From: Ananas comosus
Lineage: Eukaryota; Streptophyta; Magnoliopsida; Poales; Bromeliaceae
Direction of reading: 5' to 3'
Length of the DNA: 64,000 nucleotides
Assembly (NCBI RefSeq): GCF_001540865.1
Contig: NC_033638.1
Coordinates: forward strand, 10,495,401-10,559,400
Shown here piece by piece: positions 1-12,411 of the stretch. A program made the translations under genes and the position numbers. Below the pieces are notes generated by a model. The model had not been told where the DNA came from, made no database searches, and was given only the letters and a program-made list of their open reading frames with translations. Positions within the stretch are counted from its first letter, which is position 1. Each line of letters begins with the position of its first letter.

Positions 1-319
1 AAAAAAAAAAAATTATTTTCTATTATACCATGGAATATATAACAATACTCAATTCAGCTACCACATTATTCCAAATAAAATACTTAAAGCTTTTAACTGC
101 CATATTATTTCATAAGTGACGTAGTAATGATTTTGTTATTATATTGTCTCACGGGCAAGCATATTTTGATTGTAAAATTGACTAAATCTTTCATATTTTA
201 TATAAAAATAAGAATATTTATTCAAGTAAATTTTTTTTATGAAGTATTTTGTAAGTAATCTGTAATTTAAAATTATTTTATTTTACTGTTATTATTCTAC
301 TGGGTGATCAATTGAAATA
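1..319. other. AT-rich intergenic DNA, no gene seen
   Basis: Poly-A and AT-rich sequence with no coding frame, splice pattern or repeat structure that I can recognise. Its last nine bases (311-319, ATTGAAATA) are the left target-site duplication of the Mutator-like element that follows. Confidence 0.7.
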
Positions 320-2546
320 GGCCAATTTGCATAAAAAATTCACTTATTTTGGGCTTTTGCAAAATCGGGTCACTTTTTTTGTTTTTGCAGATTCGGCCCG
401 CTTTTTCAGCAAACTGACCAAAATACTCTTTTTACTTTTTATCTTTCCTCTTTCTCTCTCCTCTTCGTTTCTCTCGTTCTTTTTTCTCGCCGGCAGAGCG
501 GAGGCGGAAACGGTCCGTCTCGCCGCTCACCCTCACTCTCTCGCTCTCGCCCTCGCCCTTGCCCTCGTCCACGCACCCCCCACCTTCCTCGCCTCCAACC
601 CCGCCAAGGCCGCGCCGCGACTTTTTTTTTTTTTGCTTTTTTCTTTTCTTTTCTTCTCCGACTCTTCTCCACCGTCTCCGACGACGACGCTTCTCTCGTC
701 CTTCCCTGCCCTTCTCATCTCTCCCTCTCCCTCATTCTCTGCCGCCTCAGACGACGATGCATCTTCGCCGGCGCCGACGTCGACACCGTGGAGGTCACTG
801 CGGCGCTACAGGCTCGGAGCGGGGGTCCTTAGCGGCGTCGTCACCGGCACCGTGGCTGTTGGCAGAGAGGGTGACAAAAAAAAATTATAGAAAAAACGGG
901 AAAAAAATAAAGATAAAAAATTATATAAAAGGAAGGATGAACATGAAATTGCATCGTTAACTACAAAAAAAATTATAAGTTGCACTACTTAAGATGTAAA
1001 CTGCAGTTTTTAGATGAAAACTACACTCTTTAAACAAAAATTACACTCTTTGAGAGATATTTACATTGTTTCTCTTCTTATTACACTATTTTAGATGTAA
1101 ACTGCATCCATTAAGATGAAAGTTACACTCTTTAAATAAAAGTTGTACTGTTTCTCCTCTTGTTGCACCATTTTTCCTCTTGTTACACTGTTTTTTATCT
1201 TAAACTGCACCTTTTAAGAGATATTTATACTGTTTCTCCTCTTGTTGCACCATTTCTGTGTAAACAAGAGGAGAAATAGTACAACAAGAGAAGAAACAGT
1301 GCAACAAGAGGAGAAACTGCATTATTTTAAGAGATATATATATTGTTTCTCCTCTTGTTGCACCATTTCTGTGTAAACAAGAGGAGGAAACAGTGTAACA
1401 AGAGGAGAAACTGCACTATTTTAAGAGATATATATACTGTTTCTCCTCTTGTTGCACTATTTCTGTATAAACAAGAGGAAAAATAGTGCAACAAGAGAAG
1501 AAATTATACTGTTTTAAGAGATATATCTACTGTTTCTTCTCTTGTTGCACTGTTTCTCCTCCTGTTGCACCATTTCTGTGTAAACAATAGGAGAAATAGT
1601 GCAACAAGAGGAGAAACAATGCAATAAGAGGAGAAACTGCACCCTTTCAAGAGATATTTATACTGTTTCTCCTCTTGTTGCACTGTTTCTCCTCTTGTTG
1701 TATCATTTCTGTGTAAACAAGAGGAGAAGTAGTGCAACAAGAGGAGAAACAGTGCAACAAGAGGAGAAATAGTATAAATATCACTTAAAAGGATGCAGTT
1801 TAAGATAAAAAAAAGTATACTTTTCGTTCAAAAAGTATAATTTTTATCTTAAAGCAGCAGTTTACATATTAAATAGTGCAACTTATAATTTTTTTTGTAA
1901 TTAACGAAACAATTTCATCTTCATCCTTCTTTTTATATAATTTTTTATCTTTATTTTTTTTCTATTTTTTCTATAATTTTTTTGTCATCTTCTCTACCAA
2001 CAGCTACGGTGCCGGTGACGACGCCGTTAAGGACCCCCCGCTCTGAGGCTGTAACGCCGCAGTGACCTCTACGGTGTCGACGTCGGCGCCGGCGAAGATA
2101 AATCATCGTCGGAGGTGGCAGAAAATGAGGGAGAGGGAGAGATGAAAAGGGCGGGAAAGGGCGAGTGGCGTCGTCGTCGAAAACGGTGGAGAAGAGTCGG
2201 AGAAGAAAAGAAAAGAAAAAAGCAAAAAAAAAAAGTCGCAGCGCGGCCTTGGCGGGGTCGGAGGCGAGGAAGGTGGGGGGTGCATGGACGAGGACAAGGG
2301 CGAGGGCGAGAGCATGAAGGTAAGAGGCGAGATGGACCGTTTTTGCCTCCGCTCTGCCTCCGCTCTGCCGGCGAGAAAAGAAAAAAGAACGAGAGAAACG
2401 AAGAAGAGAGAGAAAGAGAAAAGAGAAAAAGTAATAAGGGTATTTTGGTCAGTTTGCTGAAAAAGCGGACCGAATCTGTAAAAACGAAAAAGGTTGCCCG
2501 ATTTTGCAAAAGCCCAAAATAAGTGGATTTTTTATACAAATTTGCC
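320..2546. mobile_element. Non-autonomous Mutator-like element, near full-length hairpin
   Basis: The outer arms (about 320-1040 and 1810-2546) are long imperfect inverted repeats. Both begin with a GGC-AATTTG-like end and share the stretch around CTTATTTTGGGCTTTTGC. The 9-bp word ATTGAAATA sits directly outside both ends (311-319 and 2547-2555), which is the target-duplication length of Mutator-like elements. Each arm carries a GC-rich part (about 490-870 and 1990-2390) with simple Arg/Ser/Pro-rich open frames that look like by-products of CT- and CCG-rich DNA. No transposase is present, so it would have to be moved in trans. The loop is a minisatellite listed separately. Confidence 0.85.
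1040..1810. repeat. Inverted minisatellite in the loop of the hairpin element
   Basis: A short motif resembling CTGTTTCTCCTCTTGTTGCAC and its reverse complement alternate about ten times, separated by TAAGAGATAT-type spacers and TTTCTGTGTAAACAAG. The region can fold at several scales. A 78-codon open frame on the minus strand here is only the translated repeat. Confidence 0.8.
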
Positions 2547-2555
2547 ATTGAAATA

Positions 2556-2896
2556 TAATGTGGATTAATAATTAATAATAATAATAATAATAATTACTGA
2601 TCCGATTCTAATTCCTAAATTAGAGTCCGAGTAGAACTCGGAGACGGGATAAATTAGTAACATCTATATATAATAATTTACCCCAGCAGGTTTATTTCGA
2701 TCACACTTCAATCCCATACATTTTTTTGGTTCCCGTCGCCTTGTTCCTCACCAAAAACCCAAAACACCCGCCGCCCTAATCGCCACCTCGCATCAACGAT
2801 CGAGATCTCGAGAGCACTCTCTCCATCCGTCTAGGGTTTCGTCCTCCTCGCGCGATCCCCCCCATCGCCACCCTCTCCATCTAGGGTTTGGCTGCC
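2556..2896 (+). promoter_or_regulatory. Promoter and 5' UTR of the IWS1 gene
   Basis: A TATA-like box (CTATATATAA, about 2664-2673) lies roughly 230 bp before the ATG, so transcription probably starts near 2695-2710. The leader is C-rich with repeated CTAGGGTTT-type words, common in plant housekeeping gene leaders. A short trinucleotide run (ATA/TAA, about 2568-2592) precedes it. The Mutator-like element ends only about 120 bp upstream of the TATA-like box. Confidence 0.55.
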
Positions 2897-5800
2897 ATGG
2901 ACTACGCGAGCGATCCGTACGCCTCGCTCTGCCCCCTTCAAACCCTAATATCGTTGTCCTTTGCCTCTCTTCTCCTCCGATCGTGATCTAGGGTTTCGTG
3001 TTTTGGTATCGCAGGTACGTGGACGAGGACGGAGAGCCCCTCATGGACCCCGACGCGCCGCCCTCCGACGGCGAGCCCTCGCCCGGCCCCGGCGGATTCC
3101 CGGGCGATGACGACGAGGATGACGATTGGCGGCGCGAGCGGTCCCCGACGCCTGTGCTGGGATCGTCGGCGGCGGCGGAAGGGAAGGGCGGGAAGCCGAG
3201 GAAGCGGCTGGTGAAGAAGGGCGCTAAGGAGGGATCGCCGGATCGCAGCGGAACCCCGCCGATGTCGTTCGCCGGAGATGATCTGAACGATTGGGAGGAC
3301 GAGCCTTCGTCCTCCTCGAAGAAGAGGAAGTCCTCCTCATCCTCCAAGGGGGAAGGGAGCGGGAAGAAGGAGAGGAGAAAGAATATGGAGAGGTTGGCGG
3401 AGAAGGGATCCAAATCCGGATCGAAGGGTTCTAGGGATCACGGTGGTGAACAGGAGATGAAAGAACTGTGGGACACCATTGCCGGCGGTGATTCAGAGGT
3501 GCGCAGATCAATCTTGTTACTTTATTATTTCCCCAATTGCTGTTATATCCAAGTACTTAATTTCCCTTTTGATTATTTGGAATTTTGTTGGTGATTAGTA
3601 ATTTTAGGAATTGGTGACTTCAAATTGATCTTTCTTTTCTCTGTATGGATTAGGCGTGATTTTGATATGTGTTTATCTTAGCAATGCTTAAAATGCGTTC
3701 ATAGTTAGCTACTCATTAAACTAAGGTCGGCTAAAGCAAATTCTCTTTGTAGAGTTCATCTTCTCTGCTAGAGTGCTTTGTTTTCTCAAAGCTCATGTGC
3801 AAAAATAAAGTAGAATGGCGAAGCTATGTCGTTAATAAATTGGACAAATTTTATGTAGAATTTTAATTGTAACTGTAATTTTAATTCTCTCGGCTGCTTT
3901 AGTTATATAAAGATGTATAACTAAGCAGTCAAGAGAAGTAAAATTCTGGTTTCTGGGGTTTTGACGCTCCTGAAACTCATTCTTCGTCAACTTCACGATG
4001 CAAGTTTCTATTGCTACATTGCTGCAAATTCCCAAGAATGTGCGTCCTCTAGCTGGTTGTATAATCAAGTCAAGGCACTTAAATTAATTTTACTCTATGT
4101 GAATGGAACAGGATGACCAAGAGGGTGCTAGAACTCTTGACGATGATGCTTTCATCGATGATAGTGGAGTTGATCCTGCTGATCGCTATGGCAGTGACAA
4201 CGAGGCTGTTTCTGCTGGCGATCATCCTCAGGTTTGTTCTTCATTCTGCCTTTGGCCTATATACTGCATGCCTCCTGTTCACTGCCATCCTTTTATTCTC
4301 TTCAAGAGAACATATGACTCGATAGTAGCAGCATAATGCTTTTCTTCTGCACAATGGCATTTGCCTTTGCTTTTCAACGGGCAAGAAGCTACAGTGATAC
4401 TTTTTTTTTTCCTACTGACATTCTATCATTCCTTTTCTGATAGTAGAATTAATCCATCTATTTGCATAATTACAGGCTGAAGTGGGTGAGGAAGATGATG
4501 AAATTAACCAACTTTTAAAGGGAGGAAAGAAGAAAAAGAAGAATGAAAAATCACCAGCTGAGATTGCGATGATAGTAGAGCATCTCATGGCTGAGCTTGA
4601 AGTAGTTGCCGAGGAGGATGCTGAACTGAATAGGCAATCAAAACCTGCTATTAATAAACTAAGGAAGCTGCCACTGCTTATTGAAGTTCTCTCAAAGTAA
4701 GTTAAGCTGGCTGTGGCCAAAAATTTAGATTTTTGCTCAAACTACATTATTTTTTCTTATTCTTGATGTAGTCGCAGTGTTTCATGAGTTCTCACAATTT
4801 TTCCAATGTTGCAGAAAAAAGCTACAGCAAGAATTTTTAGATCATGGAGTGCTAACTCTGCTGAAGAACTGGCTTGAGCCCCTTCCCGATGGAAGTTTGC
4901 CGAACATGAATATTCGATCTGCAATACTGAAGCTGCTTACTGATGTAAGTAATAACTTTCATTTTTCATTCCCACTATTTGGCTACTTGTTTATTGTAAT
5001 ATTTGAGCATTACTCGTTTTTAGTTATACTGCTCATGTTTTCATAATTTGTATGTTTATTGAGTTTATGGACGTAGAAACCTGTTTACATACTTTCTTAT
5101 TTAATTTGTTCTATTGTGGTGCAGTTTCCTATTGATTTGGAGCAATACGACAGGAGAGAGCAGCTGAAGAAGAGTGGTCTCGGGAAGGTTTGCCCTCTCA
5201 GTAGTTTGTTAGAAAGTTCTGTATGAGATAGAAGTGTATGCTCGTTAACGCCTACGTCATACTTATGTGCAGGTCATTATGTTTTTGTCGAAGTCTGATG
5301 AAGAGACTACAGCGAATAGAAAACTGGCAAAAGAATTGGTTGATAAATGGGTAGGTATAATTTTCTATTGGAGCTAGTTGGTGCACATTTGATGAGTGCA
5401 CTTTCCCTTTGTTCTTTCAATTAGCCATGTATTATATTGTTTCTCTTTTACTAGTTGCACTGTTCATGTTTCTAGTTGCTACTGTTTAACCTGAAGAAAC
5501 GGAGGACATTTATAATAAGTTCATATCTTATTTTTATGAATTCAAAATTGCAGAGTCGGCCTATATTCAACAAGAGCACTAGGTTTGAGGATATGAGGAG
5601 CTTTGACGATGAGAGAGTTCCTTATCGAAGGCCAGCACATAAGAAGTAAATAGCTCTTAATATTGCTTTATTTTTTGTTGTTAACTCGAGCTGTTTTATG
5701 TTGCTGACCTTTTTTGTGCATTGTGTTGCTTTTTTATTTTACAATGAAGGCCCATATCGAGTGATGCTGGACTCCAATCTAGAGATGACGATCTTGATTT

Positions 5801-6667
5801 AGCTGAGTTCTCACAGTAAGATTTTATGACCTTGGAACCTGCTTTGTATTCCAATTGTTTTAATTTGTAGTCAAATACCTTTCTTTTCCCTTTTTTTCCC
5901 CCCTAATTTATGCCTTTCTATTTTTTGTGGTGTGGATCTGATCTCTGCTTTTAATGTGACGCCAGGGGCCGGAAGAGTGGCCAATCAGCTTCGAGGCAAC
6001 ATGCTTCTAGGCCAGAAGCATTACCCTTGGATTTTGTTGTGCGTCCTCAATCTAAGATTGATCCAGAGGAAATTAGGGCGCGGGCTAAGCAAGTTGTGCA
6101 AGATCAACGGCGGTTGAAGGTTGGTTTTCTGATTCTATGACTACTAACATATTCTTGCTGTTTTTCTACTGAAAATAGAACAGCCCCAAAAAATTTAAAA
6201 TAACCTTGAACAATTTCTTTTGCCAAGTGGAGTGGAATATTCCTCATTGATGCTCGCCCAACATATATTTCAAATATATGATGAAATAATATAGTAACCT
6301 TTTTGAACCTCTGGTCGTCTAACTAGGGTTCATAGGCCACATCTTAGAAGTGCTTGTAGACATATTCCGGCCTAAGAAAAGTAATGCTGATAGGGTAGTA
6401 TAGGAGAACATTGGAGCAATGGCGATCACAGATGCTTATGAAAGGACTTAAGTGATATCTATTGCGTTTTAACAGTCTTGTTTTTCCTTTTTTCCTCGTT
6501 GTTTTCATATTATTGGATTTAAAATTTGTGGACGAGCATATCATAATGTTTGTTTGGTTGATATGCAGATGAACAAGAAGCTGCAGCAGCTAAAGGCACC
6601 CAAAAAGAAGCAGCTTCAAGCATCAAAGCTCAGCGTGGAGGGCCGCGGGATGGTCAAATACTTATAA
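2897..6667 (+). CDS. IWS1: IWS1 transcription elongation factor (SPN1/IWS1 family)
   Basis: Eleven exons give a continuous 508-aa frame: 2897-2916, 3015-3498, 4112-4231, 4476-4696, 4815-4944, 5125-5187, 5273-5350, 5554-5645, 5750-5815, 5966-6119, 6569-6667. All introns are GT-AG. The first exon is only 20 bases (MDYASDP...), spliced to the acidic VDEDGEPLMDPD segment. The N-terminal half is low-complexity, acidic and lysine/serine-rich. From about residue 210 the TFIIS N-terminal-like helical domain follows (KLPLLIEVLSK, LLKNWLEPLPDGSLPN, AILKLLTDFPIDLEQYDRR, then GLGKVIMFLSKS and RPIFNKSTRF). The C-terminus (LQASKLSVEGRGMVKYL) is the typical conserved tail. In plants IWS1 works with SPT6 and RNA polymerase II and is linked to brassinosteroid-responsive transcription; that is family knowledge. 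Length is close to the roughly 500 aa usual in plants. Confidence 0.95.
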
Positions 6668-8964
6668 TCCGCAAACGTTGTGGGGCGTGAGATGTTTAAT
6701 TATCACTATGACTACCAATGACAAGTAATATTGCCTGCGTCATATTTCTCATTACATCAATTTATATTCTGCTAGCATGATGGTGGAAAAGATCTGCGTT
6801 CAATCAGTGGGCGGCGAAACAATCTAAAGGTTAATGCGTGTGTAAATCTCTGTTCTAGATATATATGTGGGGAAATTATCTCTATCCTCGATATTTATAG
6901 GGAAATTATCGATCTATGGTCCGTGTGTCTTGGAGGAGGATTTCATTGAAAATAATAACTATATATTCAGAGCCATTCGGAGGCTTGAGGCAGGTTTACT
7001 TTGCACCTTTACCAAATGTAGAGTTGTTCAATCAAATGATTGGGAAGTCAATAGCAGATATCATGGCGAAAGGTCCATTTCTCTTGTTTGAATATTCCTT
7101 TTCTGATATGTAATTTGATCATTTTGCTCAAGCCGAGTCCTAGTAGTTAGATCTAATCGTAGTGTAGTAATTATTACACTATTTTGTGCTGTGTGGTGTT
7201 CAATCGCATGTTCCTTCAAAATATACAACACACATTATTCCTGCTTTCAAGCCGTAATTTAGAACGGCAACTTACTTTCCTGGGAAGGAATTAACATCTT
7301 TAGCTGTCGCGAGGCATTCGATTGGTTACGTTGCAGGTGAAAAACTATTCTTCTAGATAAGAGGTGTAGTCTCTTTCCAATGAAAACTGGCTACGCCTCC
7401 ATTGTTGTTGAAACACGCACGGATGTGAAAACTTCATGAGTGTGGATCACCTAAGCTTCAAACGGTTCACGCTATATATATATATATATATATATACTTT
7501 ATATATAGATTACATTAGCACCATATAAAGTAATAATTTTACTCTTTCAAAAATATAAAAAACACGAAGCAATTGATGATAGAGCCACTTGTTACTTACC
7601 TGTAACCCTCCGGAATCTCCTATAAACTAATGCTGATATAAAATAACATCTCATGGGCCTAACATGAACAGCTGGATATATATATATATAGTCCTCTATT
7701 AGAGAGATAAAGTTTGAAAAACATTAAATTAATGTTGTGGGTAGAGATATGCATATGTGTTGCTCTCTTCGGCTACAACAGTGGCATGTGACGGTGAGCT
7801 CACTCGAAGCTGGGCCCAGGCTGTTTTATTCAGTAGCCTGTTCCTCTATATAAAAGTTAAAATCTCCAAAGCAGAGCACGAGACCCAACATGGGCCATGC
7901 TGAGGTTGCAAGGAACAACACGATAGAGGTGGCACCTTTTTTAGAGTTTCTTTTTGACCTCGTGCTTGTTCTTATATACTGTGAGATTCGTTTCAGTATA
8001 AGGATTGTTTGAATGAAATAGCATCTTTGAGCTAAAATAATGCTTTTGGATATGCTCAAATATCTCTGAAAATATTATTGATGAATTAGCATTACTCTTA
8101 GTTCGTCACTGATCATCGTTCGAGAAAAGTTCTATAGCTACTAATTTGTTGTATTGACAATAGATGTGTCAGAGTACTAATCAATAATATTTGAGCGAAC
8201 TATTAAGGAGGGGAATATTGGTTGAGACTTGGGAGTAGTGCTAATATTTAAGTTTCATCCTCTGATGCGAATTTTCTTTTATCTTTCAATAGAGCTTAAT
8301 TCAATTTTGCCAAAGTTAAAGGTGGAATTTCCAAACAAACCACTATTAACTGTGCTGCACATGGAATAATTTGGCAAAAAAAAAGTATCCAAATCCATAG
8401 CCTTAAATCAACCCAGCAAGAAAATACTACTATCATAAAGAGAGATCACATGGACTCAATCATATTTCACGTGAATAAAATTGGTACAAATATAGTATAT
8501 ACTAAAAGAAACAATGTGATAAGCACGAGATTCTCTCTTAAAGAGTGTACAACAACAAAGTAATATACTAATATCCACCCTCCCCCTCACTTTTCCTTAT
8601 CCCAATGTAACAAACTCCACAAAAAGAATGAATCGAATTGAATTTGATACCAATCTCTTCTCTTTACTCTTTTTTGACCCCTTCTACTTTAAACGCCACA
8701 TGATACTGTGGCAACAAAGAATGGTGTTAATCACAGCAAACCTTTATTACACAGTTAAGCATCCTGCTAAATCATGTACAAGGCGCCAAAGCAATCCCCG
8801 TTCCCTTTGATTTAATTCACAAGGAGAGAGCGAAAGAACCACCCTGGCTTTTTGAAATTAAAAAAAAAAAATTGATAATAATTGGTGAGGGAACAAACAA
8901 TAATACTACACAAATTGGTCAATTCCTATTGTACCTTCTTTTCTGAGGGAACTTTTTACAAGAA
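6668..8964. other. Intergenic region between convergent IWS1 and TRP genes
   Basis: Holds the 3' UTRs of the two converging genes and AT-rich DNA. An (AT)n microsatellite lies at about 7472-7495 and a shorter one near 7677-7690. I see no coding exon: short open frames near 6867-7113 and 8628-8810 lack splice context, codon bias and any family motif. Confidence 0.6.
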
Positions 8965-11900
8965 TTAAATGTCCTCCTCGGCTAACGATTGGGCGATTAG
9001 TTGCGGTGGGCCCGATGCGGACTTGTACTGGAGCTTGGCCTGTTGCTGGGCCCAGTAGGCCTGGGCCGCGAGAACCCTATCGAGGAGCTCTTGCGGAACC
9101 GGCTCTCCTCGCCGTCGTTGAGGCGAGATCCGAGCCGTGTGAACCAACGTCTTCCACTTGTCCTGTTGAATGCAGAAAAAGTAATTCTTTTAGGGGGACT
9201 TTTGACGAAAATACTTTCGCCACGATTAGCACATGGATAGATTAAGGTAAACATGTTTGAATAGACCGGAGAATACTAATCAAAGACCGTAAACTCAAAG
9301 AGCTGGGAAGCTTCCGTCGGCTTCGTAAGATGCTATGACTTGGTTAAGATGAAAAATGATTGGCTTTATCCAGAATATATTATTAGTAAGTCGTATAGGA
9401 ATAGGTTATCTTCTAATTCTATGTTGGATAAACCACTTGACCTTGTACGAGGGGAAGGTATACCACCTCTATTGCGTGTGAACCACAGCAACTATGTCAA
9501 AATTTAATACGTTAACTTACTTCCTAACTTGAAGGAACAAAATACCCTTTATTACACCGGAAAAATTCTAGATTTTACTTGTTCAAACGCCAGAAAAAGT
9601 GCAGGGTCAAAAGAAAAATGATGGAACAGATGACACGGCTTGTACTAAGTATAATACTATCTAAATTTGGCAAGATCTAATTTATGAAGCTGAAGCTGAC
9701 AAAACCAATACCTTGAGATCGACGTAGGTTCGGTGCTTTGCATTGTCAAAGGCCCGAAGCTTAACATCGCGCCACCTGGACAAATTACAAAAACAACCCA
9801 ATTTTGCCCCTCAGAAATCTATTATTCCAAACTTCAATTCGAAGAGGAGAATAGGTCAACACCAACAACGCACCTTCCAGTCCCGAGCTTCTCGACGGCC
9901 TGGACAAGCGCTTCCACCTCAGAGACGGAGAACGGCCTCCTGATCCTTCTCTGGGCGAGCTCCGACCGCCTCGACTTCCGCAAAGGAACAACGGCCAATG
10001 CCTCTGCATTCACAGGCGGGACTGGGACGATGGCTCGGGAATTTGAATTTTTATCACTATCAGGTGATGGATAATCGGCAGGAGAGTGAATTGAATCACG
10101 ATCACTCTCGGCGCAGTTTGGTGTAGAAGTAAATAGTGGTTGCGAGTTGGGATCAGATGCCTCGTTATCCAAAGGGCATTCATCAGGCAAAATCCTGCAT
10201 ATCGAAATCAATATTGGCCAAAATTAGGTTCCTCTATGAGATTTCATTGATATATAATATATCGAAATTTAGCTAGCTATTAGGCTAAAATGCAGATAAC
10301 CCCTTGATGATTTGCTATTTATCCCCTTGGTTCTGCAAATCTATGCATTGAAAAGCACTAGACTCTAGTAGGGGATTATCCTCAGTTATAATTATTTGAG
10401 GGCGAAAAGTGGAAATGTTCCGTAAATATCAGCAGTTATTTGAATTTGGCTACTATTGGAACTTGAAATTTTACTTCATCAATAACATATGGAGGAAGAG
10501 GGAAAAACAAGGTGTTTAATTACCTCGCTAATGGCTCAGTAACATCGCTGCTATCAAGGAAATTGGCATCTTCTTGTACTGTGAGTTCCACCGGATCTGG
10601 TGCTGAGTTGGGCTCCAAGGTAAAGCCCAAATTATTAAGGCCGCTGTGAGCAATGCCAGCTTGTTTTAGGGTTCGGTTATCATCTCTAATCTTCTTTCCC
10701 TCTAGAAGAACCCCGACAGATAGGCCACCCCCGAGAAAAGCTGTCACGGCCTCCATAACTGTTCTCTGCATTATAAAATTATAGCTATAAAACCAAATTG
10801 TTCATCACCTACTATAGGTATGTTGATCTGCTTATAGAAAGAATGGGGAGTACTAACTGAATTAAATCAACAGTGATTTATTGTTAGATCTCACAGTTAT
10901 GAAGGGTAAAAGAAAATAAGAAACCAGAAATGCTCAAGAATCCAATACCTTCAATGATCCAACAGTAGCAGTTTCAGGGATCTCAATAAAAAGTTCAGGC
11001 ACCTTAAAAGACTTGATACTTAGCTTCACTGGAAGAAAAAAAAAAAAAACAGTGTCAGAGTTTTACCAAGTCAGAAAACCCAGGTAGATTAAGTAAGTGT
11101 TAGCGAGTTCATTATTAACCCACATAGCATACCATGATCGTCTTTTGATTCAAATGATGGTATTTGAGGTGTCATGGAGGACGAAGTTGCCCCCTTCGCT
11201 GCAAAAATGAATGGAATCAGTTCAAAATAAATCTCCCAAAGAGGATATCAGGCTATTTTCTAATGCAAAGATAGATGTAACAAAACCAACCTCCATGAGA
11301 AGTTTCAAGCAAATCGCTTTCTTCGATCTTGATGCAGCCATTTGCATGAGATGGCAATATAGAACAATTCTTAAACAGCTTCCTCTTCTTGAAGGTACTC
11401 CTCTGTGTCCTTTGGCGAGTATAGAACATTCTCTTCTTATAAAAGACAGGTTTCGAATCTACATCTTTAAATTATAATGGAAAAGGATCAACTATCATTC
11501 GAATTTAAAAGCAACAACATTTATCATGAAGTAATCAAAGTACAAAAATTGATATCACGGCATTCATACCAGTGTTAGAAATCTCTCTGTCACGAAGCTG
11601 ATCAGTAGCAACTTTCCGAGACTTGGATGCTAAAATTTTCCTCATCCTACGATTAAATGCCTTGCTATTTATGATGCTTCTACAGCCAGAAGAATTTTCG
11701 TCATCATCTCTATTTACAGCAAGTTCCTTTCCAACCTGATGCTTCGAAAAGGAACTCGAATGAGGATTATCACAATCTCTATACAGAGGCAATTCAGCGC
11801 TACTATCAGAGCTAACTAAACCATTAGAAGGCTTTACATCCAAATCCATCCGATCCACCAAACAATACATTTCAGGAGAACTACCATCCATTTCAGTTTT

Positions 11901-12411
11901 AACAATTCCTACTTCGCATTGTGGCGGCGTCTTTGGTCCATCTCCCTTATACTCGGAGCTAATCACTATTAGTTCCTTTTCATTAGAGCTAACCTGGTCA
12001 AAAGATTCGGCTATTAACGGCTTCAATTCATCAAACCGCTCCTGCTTAATATCATCCTTTGAAACAGTTAAATTAGGTTGATTTGTTAAGTTAGCCGAAC
12101 TGGAAGAACTCTCTTTCTCTGTCAATAGTTTTCCAGCAACTGTGGCAAGGAGCTCGAATGCCTCAAGCGAGAACATTGGGCTGTTGTCGTCAGACTTCTT
12201 GTCGTCGCACTTCTTTCTAGCCGATCGTTTACCCTAGTATAGATGAAGAATTAGGGATGACAACAGAACTTCAAAATTGAATCGAAGAGCAAACAAATTA
12301 GGAGGGCATTTTATAAATAAATGTAAATACCTTAGCTGATTGCGGGAAATGTAGCATCGTTGGTGCACGATAGCTGCAGGATCCATGATCAGACCTCTTT
12401 TGAAACACCAT
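8965..12411 (-). CDS. Telomere repeat-binding protein, TRP/TRFL class 1 (Myb type)
   Basis: Nine coding exons on the minus strand give an unbroken 627-aa frame: 12411-12331, 12233-11570, 11458-11291, 11198-11133, 11028-10949, 10765-10524, 10194-9874, 9775-9712, 9162-8965. The protein begins MVFQKRSDHGSCSY, followed by the conserved FELLATVAGKLL block. A ubiquitin-like fold sits in the middle (KLSIKSFKVPELFIEIPET, then VTAFLGGGLSVGVLLEGKK). The C-terminal Myb-like telobox domain starts RRIRRPFSVSEVEALVQAVE and continues GTGRWRDVKLRAF, YVDLKDKWKTLVHTARISPQ. The plant-specific C-extension (RRGEPVPQELLDRVL) follows. Plant members bind TTTAGGG repeats in the nucleus and influence telomere length; some also bind promoters. 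Which of the paralogous TRP/TRFL genes this is cannot be settled by eye. Confidence 0.94.

Noticed and set aside
327..960. Protein-coding potential of the long open frames in the arms of the hairpin element
   Set aside because: Overlapping frames on both strands, low-complexity Leu/Ser/Phe or Arg/Lys composition, and the same frames recur in the opposite arm; no domain.
1504..1740. A 78-codon minus-strand open frame
   Set aside because: A direct translation of the minisatellite repeat.
1040..1810. A CRISPR-like array
   Set aside because: Plant nuclear context; units lack unique spacers of constant size and alternate in orientation.
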